Shown: positions 43,881 through 56,362, numbered from the stretch's first letter. The stretch is DNA of 64,000 nucleotides from Papilionanthe hookeriana x Papilionanthe teres (GCA_022702705.1 CM040421.1:55783740-55847739), one strand, 5' to 3'. The notes: generated from the sequence alone by a model not told the origin. Numbers and translations: made by a program.

Positions 43881-44999
43881 GATTTTCGTCGAGGGATGCT
43901 AATTGATTTGTCTCTTTTAATCAAGATCGTCAGATTGTCTTGAGATTCAGGCAAGCTATTTTTGAGTGTCCATATTTAATTCTCCAATTACTTACTCCTT
44001 ATTAGTGATAGCTGCAATAAGAAGAAAAAACTTTTTAACAGAATGCATTAAATCTTAATAGTCATCTTTTAATGCAATAAATCAAATCTTAATAGCCATA
44101 ATTCAATACAATGCCTAGACTCCCTGGATTTTTGTGCCATGACCGTTATATATTTTTGTCGTAGGGGATGATTCTCATCATCTTGAGTCTATCCCTCCTT
44201 GCATTTGCTCGGTTTCTACAATTTCCTTATGGAGAAAGGATCTAATTCAGCGCAAAAACCCGTCGACTGTGCTATGATGTTGGTTGCTATTGGAGAAAGA
44301 CAACGCCGGCCTGAAGCTGAGTTGAAGAAGAAGAAGTCAGCTCATAAGTCAAAGCCTTTGAGCGAGTGGAGGTAGAGGAGTTGTCTGACTCAATCCAGGA
44401 GACTCCAAAAAAAGATTCGACTTTGCGGAAGGAGTTGGGTGGTTCAACAGTCGGTCGATCAAACACGAGTCTATTTCAAACACACATAATTTCAAACTAA
44501 CTGAATATAAACACAAGCTCTGTTCGTTCATATTTTGTTCGTTTACACCCCTAGTTGAGGGTTGATGATTGGATTATGCACATACAAAATTTGGCCGATC
44601 AGGCCAGTCTCACTAATCCACAAACTGACCAGTAGCAATTATGGATCTTCTGACAGGCAACACGGTTAGCTCCACCCGACCGACAAAGCTTGCCTAAGAC
44701 CTACCAAGTTTATCCGGTCGAGCTAGAGAGTAGCAAGGCTCTAGACTCATCGGATAAAATATCTAGAATAAAATGCGCAGACACTGCTTAAGGAGGAGCA
44801 TAAATATAACTTCATATGTTGTACCCCCATTGTTGATCATTTTATAAATAAATGTTACACAATTCCCCTCATTTCACTGTTCCATGCTGTGGTCTCTATC
44901 TCCCCCCCACTCACCTCATTTTTTACGCTTTATTCGTTAGGTGTGATTCACTTGACATTCAAATTCAATATCCTAAATGGTGAGGTTGAGTGTAGATCA
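43881..44999. other. Intergenic, no recognisable gene
   Basis: A lysine-rich short frame near 44280-44400 and GGTCGAG/GGCCGATC words near 44580-44760 are present, but I could not tie them to a family. It is probably old repeat sequence. Confidence 0.35.
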
Positions 45000-45337
45000 T
45001 GTTGTGAAATTTAGGGCGAATTATAAGCAAAAAATCGACACAATACCAGAAGAAAACAAAGATTTAACGAGGTTCGGCAAAGATGCCTACGTCCTCGAGA
45101 GCAAAGTGGCGAATTTCACTATTCCAGAGGAGTTACAGGTTTGGTTCACAAACTCATAGGGTTACACATCTATTTATAGATAAAACTCACGGATAAATTA
45201 ATAACTCTCCCTCTCTCCCCCAACCCACTTAATTCAAAGAAACACTCTTATTCACCAGGAGACACACCTCTTTACCAAGAAATATACCTCTTTATTCCAA
45301 GAAAACTTCAACTACCGTGTATGAGCCATACCTAACA
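45000..45337 (-). repeat. 3' LTR of truncated copia element F
   Basis: The 338-bp unit starts TGTTAGG and ends TCACAACA on the minus strand and matches the E LTRs, including the R motif and TATAAATAG (about 45172-45180). It is preceded by GATCA (44995-44999), but no matching right copy was found because the element is truncated. Confidence 0.82.
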
Positions 45338-45655
45338 AATCTCGACCTTGGCGAATATCCCACCCCTTAAAAGAAATATATCATGGAGTTTCTTACACCA
45401 AAGTGGGTTGGTCAACCGTGCCAATTATAGTACTTTTCCGCGATTTTCCTGTGATCCACTAATCAAAATATTCGCACGACTATTCATGCCAACGCCTCAG
45501 CAGAACTGCTGCCCGCGAACTCCTAATCCTTCGCCGATCGCAAATCGCCTCGTCGAAACTCTTCACGCTTGTTTGCAAAATACCTCCGCAAAACCATCCG
45601 CGAAATCAACGCCTAGTCCGCCTGATCGCGAAAGTATAGGAGCACAACACTGAGA
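45338..45655 (-). mobile_element. Truncated internal part of copia element F
   Basis: Next to the LTR is the same tail as in E (PPT-side sequence ending near 45420), then directly a short GC-rich piece with AGAACTGCTG, GCGAACTCC and CGCGAAA words like the E leader. gag and pol are missing and no second LTR follows. Confidence 0.6.
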
Positions 45656-47261
45656 AGAGCCCTATCAAAGTGACAACGAACATGGAGTTCACCCGGGAGT
45701 GAGTACAATAACAAATACAAGAATAAAGGGACAATTTAATAGGTCATATGTTGGAGCCATCCAACAATACTATTATCTATACCGAAAATGAGAATCATAA
45801 GTGGCATATTGATATCCACAAATTAAAGTGCTAAAATGGTTCCACATTTGTAATATGGGACCATTTTAATCCCAGAGTTTCTAAAAATTTTAAAATAATA
45901 CACACTCTTCAAATTAAGTAAGAAATAGTCCTCATTGAAGACTATTAGAACTCAAATTTAAAATAATCAGAAACTTTTTTTATTTATCCATCAACTCTGA
46001 GACTAAAGCAGATTCATGGGGGAAAACTTTGGCATTTTAGTCGTTAGTTAAAATGAATTTAGATTATAAGCATTGAATCAGTGATGAACTAGACAGACTT
46101 TAATCACTCCACTCAGACAAACGATAACTATTGAAATTATCCACCAGAAACTTTATAATCAAGGTATTACTGTCATTACCACATGTACGTTGATACTACT
46201 ATCCATATAGGGCCTACCTAACCAAAGAAAATTTACGTGCAAGTTTTCTGGAGTAGTTAATTTTTAAGACTTTTTTTTTTGAGGAGACTCATGTTTAAAG
46301 TGCACTTTTATAAATAATTTCTAATCGAATTAATGTTAAATCTCAACTTATTATAAAAATAAAATCAAATCTATTTTAGATTAACTTTGAGTTAATCTGT
46401 TGAACTAATTACTTTACAAGTCATTGACTAACTACTAACCATACTCAATTTCAGAATCAAGAAATGTTTAGGGCAGGATCACTTTTGTATTTTTATTTAT
46501 ATATTAATTTAAAATAAAATATATTTGATTTACTAAAGAATAGTTGAATCTAGATTTGTCATGTAAGGCATGTCCAAGGATTGGAGCGGTAGGTACTTTG
46601 AAGGCAAAGTGAAAAGAGAAATAAACAAAAGAGCACACACAAACCTGAGGTAATCTTCGGCTCTATGATCCATTTTATATTATGTAATTGTGGGGTTATA
46701 AAAGAGAGAGAAGAGAGAGATCTCCCTACAAGGGTGGGTATAGAGAGGAGCCTAAATAGATCCCGACCTAGAGAGGCAAAAAGCCCATTATACATGTTAA
46801 GAATCCCCGATTTATATAAGAAAAAGAGTTAAAAGGTGAAAAATTACACATTTGTAACTGCATTAATTGAGGTGTTACAAAACAATATTGTCTTTTATCG
46901 TGTGTTTTCGTATCTGTAACTGATTTTGACATCCTTTTATGCTTTTGAACATTCTGGTCGGTAGGTCCTCGAGTCGGCCGACCAAGCTATTGTCAGTCGA
47001 TTATCTTACTTGGATGTCGATCGACCTTCACTCTTGGAAATCAATCGATATTAAGAGTAGTAGCTGGTATGCCTAAGGGTGTTGATTGGCCTTCTCGTTC
47101 CTCAATTATTTCTAGAGTTCTTTGAGAATTTTTGGGAAGTTGTTAAGAGTTTCACGTTGGTGGTTGTGATTTACTCGGGTACCACACTTTTGTTGTCATT
47201 GGCATGAATGTCTGTCACTTGTTGATTGATCTCCAGACTTCAATTGACTGGTTGTTGGTCG
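45656..47261. other. Intergenic, no recognisable gene
   Basis: The stretch is AT-rich to about 46500. From 46560 to 47260 the composition is more balanced, with repeated TCGGTCGG/CGATCGACC-like words (46960-47050), suggesting an old transposon. I could not assign it. Confidence 0.35.
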
Positions 47262-49876
47262 CACTAAAAGAATTTAGTTTATTACCGATGGTCAAAAACT
47301 GTCTGTAATCATATAAAAAAATGTATACAATATTTTTACTAATGGTTTATCTATGGACAAATTAACATAGTAAAGTGCTTGTCGGTAATAAAATTGCTGA
47401 CAGATTTAGTGACAGTTTACATTAGCCAATGAGTATCCGACGTAACATAACCGTCGCTAATGATTAAAAACATGTGATTTATAACCGTAGCTTGACTGTC
47501 GATTAAATAACTGATGCATTTTACCATAGCAAAAGTGTTGTAGTTCAGTCGAAAAATTATCGTGGTTTTGTCGGTAAAATTTCGCACAGCCATCGTTAAC
47601 TGTACGAAATTATCAATGGTCCATAGCAAAGGTACAACATTTTGTTTAGACGTCGATTGTTCTATATATACAGCTAGAAACTGTCAGCACATAATCAATG
47701 GGTCGTAAAACCATTGGTAAGCCATCAAAAACCTATATCATCAGAAAAAAAAAATTAAGTTCTCTTGCAACACAAAAATATACACATCTGCAATCGTAAT
47801 AGTACAATCAAAACACAACGCAACATAGTAACAAAAATAATTAACATATAAATCATAAACAGAAAAAAAAAGAGAAAAACAATTGCCTTAAACCATACAA
47901 TATGTACAACTGTACAATAAAAACATTGTTCGCTAAGAATAAAATGTTTAACATACAAACAAACAAAAAAATAACCTCCTACTCATCCTTATTATCCTCC
48001 TCTGTCCCCTCTTCATCATCATCCTCCTCTTCCTCATCCTGAACTAGCTTCTTCCCTTTCCATAGTTCAACACACAGCACCATTTTTTTCTCTGCCCTCA
48101 TCTTCGATCTCAATAAGGCTACTTAGGCAACAACCTAAGCAACAACCTGGCAACACATCTCCACCTCCTGTGCAGTGGAAGTAGATGCACCAGATGTGCT
48201 GGAGCAGGGTAGGCATCAAAGGCAAGCGCCTGGAATCCCAACCCTTAAACCATTCCATTCTTCTTCCAGCCTACAACCTCCTTCAGAGGTCGCACTCAGA
48301 AGGATCATTGAATGTGCCTAAACTACAACCCGACTACTGAGATCAACTCTCTTTAAGCATCTAGAAGGCCTCATACAGAACATATGATTAATGAAAGTTA
48401 GAGAATAAATGCATTTCAATAGTTATTTGAATTTATATTCATTAATCTTTTGAATTACTTAAGTTGCCTAAGATCCAACGTCCACCAAGGATTGATTCAA
48501 ATGTCGCCTATGCGTGCACTTGTATAACTCTGCAGCAGTTTGTCTCCATTGCTTTGTCCAGTGTCTGTCAGTGTAATTAAAGAGTTAGCATACATTTAAT
48601 GTAAAACTAGATTTAATGCAAAAAATAAGTATTACCAACCTCCTCTTGTAAAATAAGTCTTAATGTAAAATAAGAATTAATGCAAAAATAGTAACAAATC
48701 CAATTCCAAATCATATTACTATTTCAGTTTGTTCCAAGCTATAAAGAATTTCCAGAGAATAGAAAAAAAAAACAATAACCCATTTTACTATTTTGGTTTC
48801 ATTTTCATTTTTACGGTGATAATGTTAATCATCAAACTATTCAAGTTTATTTCTTTGGTCATAATGTTAATCATCAAGCTATTCAAGCTTATTTCTTAGG
48901 AGAATTTTTTGTAAGATCTTTTGGTTGCTTAAAGTTAGCAAAAAATTCTTTCAAATTAAACTAACAAAATTATTTTACTATCCTGTTGCATCTTGTTATT
49001 ATGGGGATGTCTAAGAACTTATTTACAACATTCCTCTAGAGGTAATGAAGATGATGTCTACATGCTATTGATGATGCTCGTTAAAAATACTCTTTGAGGC
49101 TTTCCTTATATAATTTATCAAAATAAAGTTAGGAATAGTGTGTTGTTGTGTTGTTATACTTCTCATTATATGGGTCTCGTGTGTTGAAAAAATTTACTCT
49201 ACCAAAATAAATGGAAAAAAAAACAAATATTTGCATACATACCAGTCAATTCTTATGCATTTATAGATCTAACAAATATACTTCTCTTTTTACATGTATG
49301 CTACCTTACCTATGAGCGGTATGTATGCCACCTTTCGTATGAAGGTTTTGGTGGTCTATATAAGTTGTGATGCCCTATCGCCGGAGTCGCGAGCCACAAA
49401 TTGGGAGAGTCAGCAGGAGAGGAGTGTCTTCGTAGAAATGGGTCATCCCCAGGAGAGGAGGAAGAGCATCACCGAAGAGGGGGGGGGGATTTAAAACGAA
49501 ACCAGGAAGAGAGATGCCGGGGATAGAAAGAAATGAGCATTTTGCCGGTATAAAGTATAAATTCTGACTTCTTAGTTACGGAAGGTACCTGTCGGTTTTA
49601 ATTTACATGGTAACCGATGGTTAACAACGTCGAAAATACTTGATCAACAATTGGAATTTTGTTTTCTTAAAAAGAAATGTATGTGGTAGTAGTAATGTCA
49701 TCGAAAAATTAGAAATTAAATATCCATCGCCAAGTCGTAGGAAATTAAACCAATATTTGCGATACAAATTAGTTCGTCAGTAATGTTGTCGATTATAACA
49801 CCTTTGTCTGTACCGTCGATGGATGATTCTTCAATCGACCAACTTTATGAGTAATTGTAGGTTTTTATCCCAGGGT
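47262..49876 (-). mobile_element. CACTA (En/Spm-like) remnant 2
   Basis: The left end begins CACTAAAAGAA at 47262, close to the CACTACAAGAAA terminus of plant CACTA elements. Subterminal sequence rich in CCGTCG/CGACGG-like words follows (47280-47750; 49590-49850). A transposase relic lies at 47979-48560. The right end is lost where element C begins. Confidence 0.6.
47979..48560 (-). pseudogene. CACTA transposase relic in remnant 2
   Basis: The minus strand reads EVVGWKKNGMV, a stop, GLGFQALAFDAYPAPAH, then a Glu-rich helix and an acidic end up to the stop at 47979. It lines up with KKKGRVYELGSQALAYDAYP of remnant 1 but is more worn. Confidence 0.5.
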
Positions 49877-51516
49877 TGTTGTGCGATTTTTTTAATTTAC
49901 CAAAATTTATGAACTAAGATTTCTATATATTGATTTAGTTTTCTATTGAGTCACACAATTAAACACAAGTATATGTATCACTCAAGTAATACAGGGCTCT
50001 AGTGGAGTCTTGGATATCAAACCCACAGGGAGGCAATTAATTTTATGGTGTAGCACAGAAATCACTTCTCGAATCACAGCACAATTGCAAGTAATTACAA
50101 TTCTTAAAATAGAGACAAACAGTTGTAGTTACTAATTCTACTAAAGTACGTTCTAACCTTCTAGCAAGTTAAACTAACACAAAACTAAATTTATAACAAA
50201 GTTCAGTTGTAAGAAAGAATCTTCCTCCTCTCCAATAATAATATGATGATTTTTGTGAAATAGATCAGTGATGTAAATGTATTGTTCCAAATAGGAGCAT
50301 TCATATTTTTTACCCTTTTCCAAGCGCATAAAGAACATTGGCTCATCCTAAGTTCAGTCACTAAATCTGTGGTTAGGCTGGGAGAATATTAGCTCTCACT
50401 TCAGAGCTCCCACTTCCCTTCCCCTGAAGGCTAACTCTCTCTTTGGTTTCCAAACCCTAAACCAAATTGAGGATTTCAGCATGTCACTCTGAAATCTCTA
50501 ATTCTAAGTCTATCAAAATATATTTCCCTATTTATTTGCACTCAACCCCCATGAACTACGTCACTTATTCATGGACATTGAATGTGACCTTCACTTTTGT
50601 TGTGGACCTCATAATCCTTTTGGAGCATATTTCCCAACAAGTTTTAACAACTTAATTAGCCAGATTAAAAAGTAAATGAAGAACGAAGTGAAAAGGTCAT
50701 CACCAATTCTCCATAATAAATTGGCACATCATTTTCATATCAAAACATCAACACATCACATGAAAAGAAGGAAGACAAAGAAATATACTCAAGACTCATG
50801 AGCAAAAGATGATAAAACATGGATTTTATATATAAAAGCAACGTCATACAAACATAGTAAAGAAAAGATGACTTATCTCAAACTCTTCCACAAGCGAATA
50901 TCAAGGAATTCCTATGACTCCTCTTCTTTCTTCACAATAGCACACAATTTTCTCTTTAGATAAGTAAGGAAGAAGAAATCTCTCACTTTCCCTCTCCTCC
51001 TACACTCCTTAGAAGAGAACACACAAACCCTACATTTCCTAAACAAAAATGAAAAGACACACTTACTCTTCACTCTCACACTCTAAAGCTCTCTCCCACT
51101 CTCTAAATTTTGCTCTAAAGTAGTTTAAATTTGGCCATAACTGATTTCCCGAGAGTTTCTTCAAGCATCCCTCCAAAATCTGGTCAAATAGATTGAATCT
51201 AGTTTGAATTCAGGATATGGCGCGGTCCGGCGCAGGATAGGGCGTCGTCCGGTGCTATTTTCCATCTTTTGGTCCAAAGCCTCTATAAATTGACACGGTC
51301 CGGCGCTGGTGACAGCGTTGTTTAGTGCTAGTTCAATAAAATGTACTTTTGCCCCATTTTGCTCCAAATTTGCTCCTTTTCGCTTCCTTTTGCTCCAAAG
51401 GCCTAAAATCATTGTACCTGCATGAAATCATGAAAAATACCTTTCTTTAAAGTGCAATATCATCAAAAATAGGTATGAAATGGACATTAAAAAGCTATCA
51501 AATTTTTAGTGGATCA
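49877..51516 (-). repeat. 3' LTR of C
   Basis: The minus strand starts TGATCCACTAAAAATTTG at 51516, next to the polypurine tract. The other end is set at TG 49877 (TGTTGTGCGA) because likeness to CACTA remnant 1 stops there; it could be a few bases off. It holds the GC motif cluster (51219-51332) and the R/U5 hairpin at 49992-50012. I see no convincing TATA box and no PBS-like fossil. Confidence 0.75.
51219..51332. repeat. GC motif cluster in U3 of the LTR (C)
   Basis: GGCGCGGTCCGGCGC (51219-51233), GGCGTCGTCCGGTGC (51241-51255) and ACACGGTCCGGCGC followed by GGTGACAGCG (51293-51318). GCGC arms bracket a GGTCC centre. The position is the same as the palindromes of A and B. Confidence 0.75.
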
Positions 51517-51555
51517 AGATCTCCCAAACTTAACTATTACTTGTCCTCACGTAAT
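51517..51555 (-). promoter_or_regulatory. Polypurine tract and hairpin of C
   Basis: The minus strand has TAAGTTTGGGAGATCT at the LTR border. 51536-51555 (ATTACTTGTCCTCACGTAAT) is the shared hairpin with one mismatch. Confidence 0.78.
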
Positions 51556-52860
51556 TTTAGTTAATACATAAAATAATGATCCACTGCAATGAACTTTCTT
51601 TCTAGAATACCATAATTTTGACTTAGATAAGTACAATAGTAAGATTTTCAGAAAGATCTTTGAATAATTTAAGTAAATTCTGCAGGTGTAAGACTATCTA
51701 GTAATCAAGTCTAAGAGTTCTAGCCTTCTATTCATTTCAAAAATGACTGTAAATTGTCCTATTAAGGCACTTAAAAGTATTAGATGAAAAGAAGTTTATG
51801 AGAACACTACTAGTAAAATGTTAATCCATACATATAAGTTCATGAGAATAATTAAGTTCTCCTTTTAGGTAGGTTCAAGTGAAGTCAATTTTTGATTAGA
51901 CATCTCCTCAAGCTTCTCCTCACTTTTTTTTTCTTTTCTTTTTCTTATTTTCTTCTTTCTTTTTTTTCTTTTTCTTTTGCTTTTTGCTTTTTTCAAGTGA
52001 GGATTACTATATCTGGATAGCCTTTAATAATTTTGAACTTCACCCTTCTCACCCTAAATTTGAAACTTACCACAATCCTTTACCTTATAGGCATTTCTTT
52101 AGCTTATTATTGATTCATCATAGAGTCTCAATCCTTTCCTTTCACATAAAGTTTTAGGATTCTTAATACTCCAAACATACAGTTTTTCTTAGTTTGAATA
52201 GTTAACTATATTCCTATTATCTTATATCAAATATCTTGGCCTACAAAATTACTTTCTATTACCAAATACTTTCATTCAATTTCATAAAATACTTAAATAA
52301 AAAAAAATACAGTTATCTGAAATTGAGTTTTATCACAGAAAATCATGTTAATAATTTTGAAAATACTTTTGAATGAGAGCAATTAACAGTTAATTCTTTC
52401 CCTCCCCCGAACTTAAATTTTTGAATATCATATAATTAACATGGGAAGAAAGAAAAGATATAAACATAACTCATACCTCAAAATGTTGGGCTTTTCATAC
52501 CTTTGAGTTTAGGCTTGTTTTCTTCATAAATTAGACAGTAGGCCTGAAATAATTAAGAACATTTCTATACACAAAATATGGGTTAAAATTTTGCAAGAGA
52601 AGAAGTTTAAAATCTTAAAACATAAAACATAAACTAAGCACATAACATTAACATCCAACTGTTACTATCACAGATTAAACTAACAGACTAAACCATATGC
52701 AAACTCCACTATCACATCACATTCATCACAATTCAACATAAAGTTTGCTACAAACACAACCAAATACAAATTACATCACAAATACAAATCAGAGAGAGTC
52801 TCAGGTACATCACAAATACATCAACAAATACAAAATAAAATGAAAATAAAAATACATAAA
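51556..52860 (-). other. 3' untranslated region of C with conserved stem
   Basis: No long gene. TCCTCACTT (51917-51925) and AAGTGAGGA (51995-52003) bracket a 70-base sense-strand A/G tract. On both sides the conserved words GAAGTTCAAAATTATTAA and GAGGAGAAGCTTGAGGAGAT occur as in A', A and B. The small frame is shifted by one base near 52030. Confidence 0.55.
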
Positions 52861-53961
52861 CTACCAATCATCATCTGCAGGAGCTCCACCATCATCAGGT
52901 TCATCAGGCTGGTATGGAGTGTACTCAGGATATGTAGGAAATACAACACTAGTGTCTCCCGTGAAAAATCTCATCTATGTGTCATGATAAGCTATCTCAT
53001 ATTCTCTCTACCGCACTTGATAATCATCATTTATCTTATTTCTTGTTTCTAGTCCTTCTACTATGGTGTTCAACCTTTCTAACAGATCCATAACATTATG
53101 CAGAGTAGGTTCCCTAGATGTAGACGATCTCTCATAACTTGAAGAAGGTTCATCAGCTTTCTTACTCCATTTCCATCCTACATGGGCTTCATAAGTTTTC
53201 AGATTTAGTTTACTTATGGGCTTCAGGAAATGGACTACCTCATCATTATCTTCAGTTGCTACACCTGACTGAACACACAAGGCATGAATCAGGTTGGGGT
53301 GTCGTAGTCCACCTGTAGTCTCTCCTTTTGAACTTGTCAAAATACTCTTATGAATAATAGCCCTAATATTAATATTCTTCATGTTCTGATAATAGTAATT
53401 AAAAGCAGCTTTGTCTACAGTAACATCGCTATGATGGCTGGTAGGCAGAAGTCTTGTAGAAATGAAATAATGTCAGACTTTCGATATAGGATTCAATGTA
53501 GAAATGGGGAAATTAACTTTTTGTTTCTGTTTAATCTTCCATTCCCCTTTTCCGTTAGTCAAATAGTTCATAATCATATCTAATGCTTCATTAGTAATAG
53601 GAAAATTTTCGTATTCACATAAGAAGGGTTCTCTCAACTGATAAAATGCATTGATGCGAGCGGGGGTAAATTCAACCATTTGTCCTCTAACAATGATATA
53701 TTCGCTCTCAGAATAATATAAATTTACATCAAATTCTCGAACAATTCCCAGCATCGCTTCAGTAGTAAAATAATAAAAAATTTCCCATTGACGATTTGCA
53801 ATTAGTTATTCAATCACACCTCCAGGATTTTCAAAGGCTTTTTTTTAAATATACTTCTTATTGCTAAGAAATGCACTAAAGTAGGAACAAGCCTTGAAAT
53901 TAACAAATTTACTCTCATCATAATCAAATTTTCTCTTCGCCATAGCCATTCTTGGTTCCAT
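52861..53961 (-). pseudogene. ORF-II of C: plant transposon protein (PF20167-like), broken
   Basis: The start is the ATG at 53961 (MEPRMAMAKRKFDYDESKF). Motifs: ENPGGVIE, IVREFDVNLYYSESEYIIVR, GQMVEFTPARINAFYQL, NYLTNGKGEWKIKQKQKVNF, then after a stop GLRHPNLIHALCVQSGVATE, FLKPISKLNLKTYEAHVGWK, a Ser-rich linker, ETRNKINDDYQVR and an acidic end before the stop at 52861. In-frame stops lie near 53880, 53805, 53470, 53005 and 52975; the frame is otherwise nearly continuous. About 366 codons. Confidence 0.78.
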
Positions 53962-54460
53962 TTGTCTAAAAATATCAAATTTATCCAAATCAATTTCAAA
54001 ATTGCAATGTAATCGACTCTAAAGTAAATTTATATATATAAGAACTCTAATACCATGGAAAATCACCAAATTTTCTCTAAAAACCTCAAAATTCAAATCT
54101 TCCTAATGTAGGATATTTTCATGATCAAAATAAAAAAAATTTAGTTTAAAGTGTAGCTCTTACCAAGAGAAGATGAAATCCGAACTTTTCCGGCCACAAA
54201 ATCGCTTCAAATCCAAATGCAAGTAAGCCCTAGGTGTGAAAATAGGCCTTAGCTGGAGGTAGAAGACAATGGTTTGGGTAAAAAATGGCGGGTCCCAGAG
54301 TTAATTTGCTAAAATTTGGTGGTTTAAGGTCTTTTTCTGGTGGAGCGCGGTCCAGCGCCGTTCCACGCTATTTTCTGCTCTAAAGGCCAAACTCTCTGTC
54401 TTTTGGCGCAGTCCAGTGCTGGTGACAGCTCCGTTCGGTGCCAGTTCAAAAACTGGGCTT
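53962..54460 (-). promoter_or_regulatory. Putative internal promoter and leader of ORF-II (C)
   Basis: Minus strand: GC motifs (54343-54443), AAAGACCTTAAACC (TATA-like; compare AAAGACCTATATTTG in A), then CGGATTTCATCTTCTCTTGG followed by TAAGAGC (donor GT at about 54163-54164), an AT-rich intron-like stretch and the ORF-II ATG. The leader is almost identical to that of A'. Confidence 0.5.
54343..54443. repeat. GC motif cluster before ORF-II (C)
   Basis: GAGCGCGGTCCAGCGCC (54343-54359), GGCGCAGTCCAGTGCT (about 54405-54420) and GGTGACAGCTCCGTTCGGTGC (shown as positions 54421-54441 in two parts: GGTGACAGC and CGTTCGGTGC). Confidence 0.7.
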
Positions 54461-54800
54461 CCAACTTTCTTTTGCAATTTCGATCTTTTCAAGTGCGCTC
54501 CGTCATCTAATTAGTCCAATTAAGCATTGAATAACATATTAAAGCCATGATAAATGATATTTTTAAATAAAGACAACACAAAACTTCACTTTGATATATA
54601 AAATTTAAAATACAAACACATACAAATAACACTAAATGCTACACATTGTCAAGCCATAAAATTTTAAAATTCAGCGTCGCTCACAACCATAATAATATAG
54701 TGCTGAAAACTAAACAAGAAAGCAAGTCCAAAAATAACATCCTAGAAAAGCAAAGCAATCAGTTCAAATACATAAACACAAAAATACAATAACTAAGTCT
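54444..54800 (-). other. AT-rich spacer between ORF-I and ORF-II (C)
   Basis: I see no gene; it corresponds to 11621-11980 in A. Confidence 0.45.
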
Positions 54801-55962
54801 TCATTCTTCCTCATAACTATCATCAACTCTTAAATCTCCAATTGATTGGACGTTAACGAACAAATTGTAGAATGGACGAAACGGTAATTCTTCAGTAGAA
54901 TCCTCCTCAATCCAACCTTTCCTTTTCATCATATGTATCAAACTTCCTTCGAGATACCCAGAATGATCAAAGTGTTCTTTCATTCTCCAATCCAGGTGAT
55001 CAAAGAAGTCAGATAGATTGTTGATTGCATTCATCAGGTGTTGAAATTCCTTCTCCAATTTCTTAATTTTCTTCAAGATGATCTGTGAACTTTCAGGAAA
55101 GTAAGAAGCAATAGGTGTGGAACTTTGAGATGGTTGATCTTCAATGATACTCATGTCATTCATATTATTAACTACCTGGTTACTATGTTCATCTGTTGGA
55201 TCTATAGGCTTCCAAGGTAGAAGTACTCTTTCCCAATTCTCATATGGCATTTGTGATTGACTGCAGAAGAGAAATATGGTGGAAGGATGTCCAAGCCCAT
55301 ACTTTGATCCATGAACGATCAATCCCAAAACAGATTTAACAATTATAGAACTAATATCAATAGGCATCCACATTTGAATAGAATAGTTTAAAATAACACA
55401 CTCCTTAGTTCTTTTACTGATTTTCATAGTTGGGAGCAATTTTTCACATATAAAATAATGTAAGTGCTTCGACGTAAGATTTAACAGTGTGGTCGAAAAA
55501 CTTACAAACATGTTATCTCTTATCTCCCATTCATCACTTTCATCCGTCAAATATCTGTATATATTATTCATGTTGTCTTTTGTTGGGGCAAAGTTGGAAT
55601 AGTGGCAGATCGACACATTCTCAATCATGTATAAATCATTAATCTTTGCAGGAGTAAATGTGACAAACCTACCTCGCACATAGACTGATCCTTGGTTGAT
55701 TCATGAAGATTTGCATAAAACTCCTTCACAACGGAACAACCACGGTGGTAGTAGTATAACATAACACTGCCCAACGTCTATGAATAATGATTTCTTCAAT
55801 TCGAGTAGTAGGAGAATTCATACCTCGATTCACAAAGCCTCACTCTTTAATCAACCTCATCTTGGAGATATTCTTGTTGAATAGACGTTGCGCTTCGAAA
55901 CTGACAAACTTTCCACGGTTGAAAACTTGAAATCTTGAAGTTCCTATCGAGTCGGAATCCAT
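54801..55962 (-). pseudogene. ORF-I of C: PF20167-like protein, nearly intact
   Basis: The start is the ATG at 55962 (MDSDSIGTSRFQVFNRGKF), which aligns with ORF-I of A. The N-terminal 40 residues are open to about 55840, a frame change and a stop follow, then 292 residues are open at 54801-55679: RGRFVTFTPAKINDLYMIEN, LLPTMKISKRTKECVILNY, GLGHPSTIFLFCSQSQMPYE, RVLLPWKPIDPTD, KKIKKLEKEFQHL, HLDWRMKEHFDHSGYLEGSL and an acidic end. The EFY.NL motif lies in the broken part (about 55720). It is the best preserved ORF-I in the window. Role unknown. Confidence 0.78.
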
Positions 55963-56103
55963 TTGGACGAGATTTGAGATCTTCCTTTTCGTTCTTCTGG
56001 TAGTTTCTGCGTTTAGGGGTGGTTTTTCGGAGTTCAAGTGGAAGAATTGCCGCCTATAACCTCTAAAACTCAAATTTGAAGATGAAAAACTGTTTTCTGA
56101 ACA

Positions 56104-56138
56104 GCGGCGCAGTCCAGCGCTGATAACAGTGTCGTTCG
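56104..56138. repeat. GC motif before ORF-I (C)
   Basis: GGCGCAGTCCAGCGC (about 56106-56120), then GATAACAGTGTCGTTCG. This is the third C-family site, matching 13283-13390 in A and 26582-26752 in B, with one clear unit. Confidence 0.65.
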
Positions 56139-56302
56139 TAGCTGGGTCAAAATTTACCAAACTTTGCTTTATCCAAATTCTTTCCAAACTTCGATTCGAT
56201 TAATTTCTTAAATGTTGTTAATGATTTTTAAGGAAGGGTAGGACTTAATTAAGTAACAAACAAACACAAATAACGCATCAAACAAGGAAACACTTAATAA
56301 CT

Positions 56303-56348
56303 ATGTTGCCTCCCACAAAGCGCTTTGTTTAACGTCATCAGCTCGACA
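56303..56348 (-). other. Conserved block just after the pol stop codon (C)
   Basis: It carries AAAGCGCTTTGTGGGAGGCA on the sense strand, 15 bases after the integrase stop, as in A and B. Confidence 0.75.
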
Positions 56349-56362
56349 CAACTTCAAGTTAT

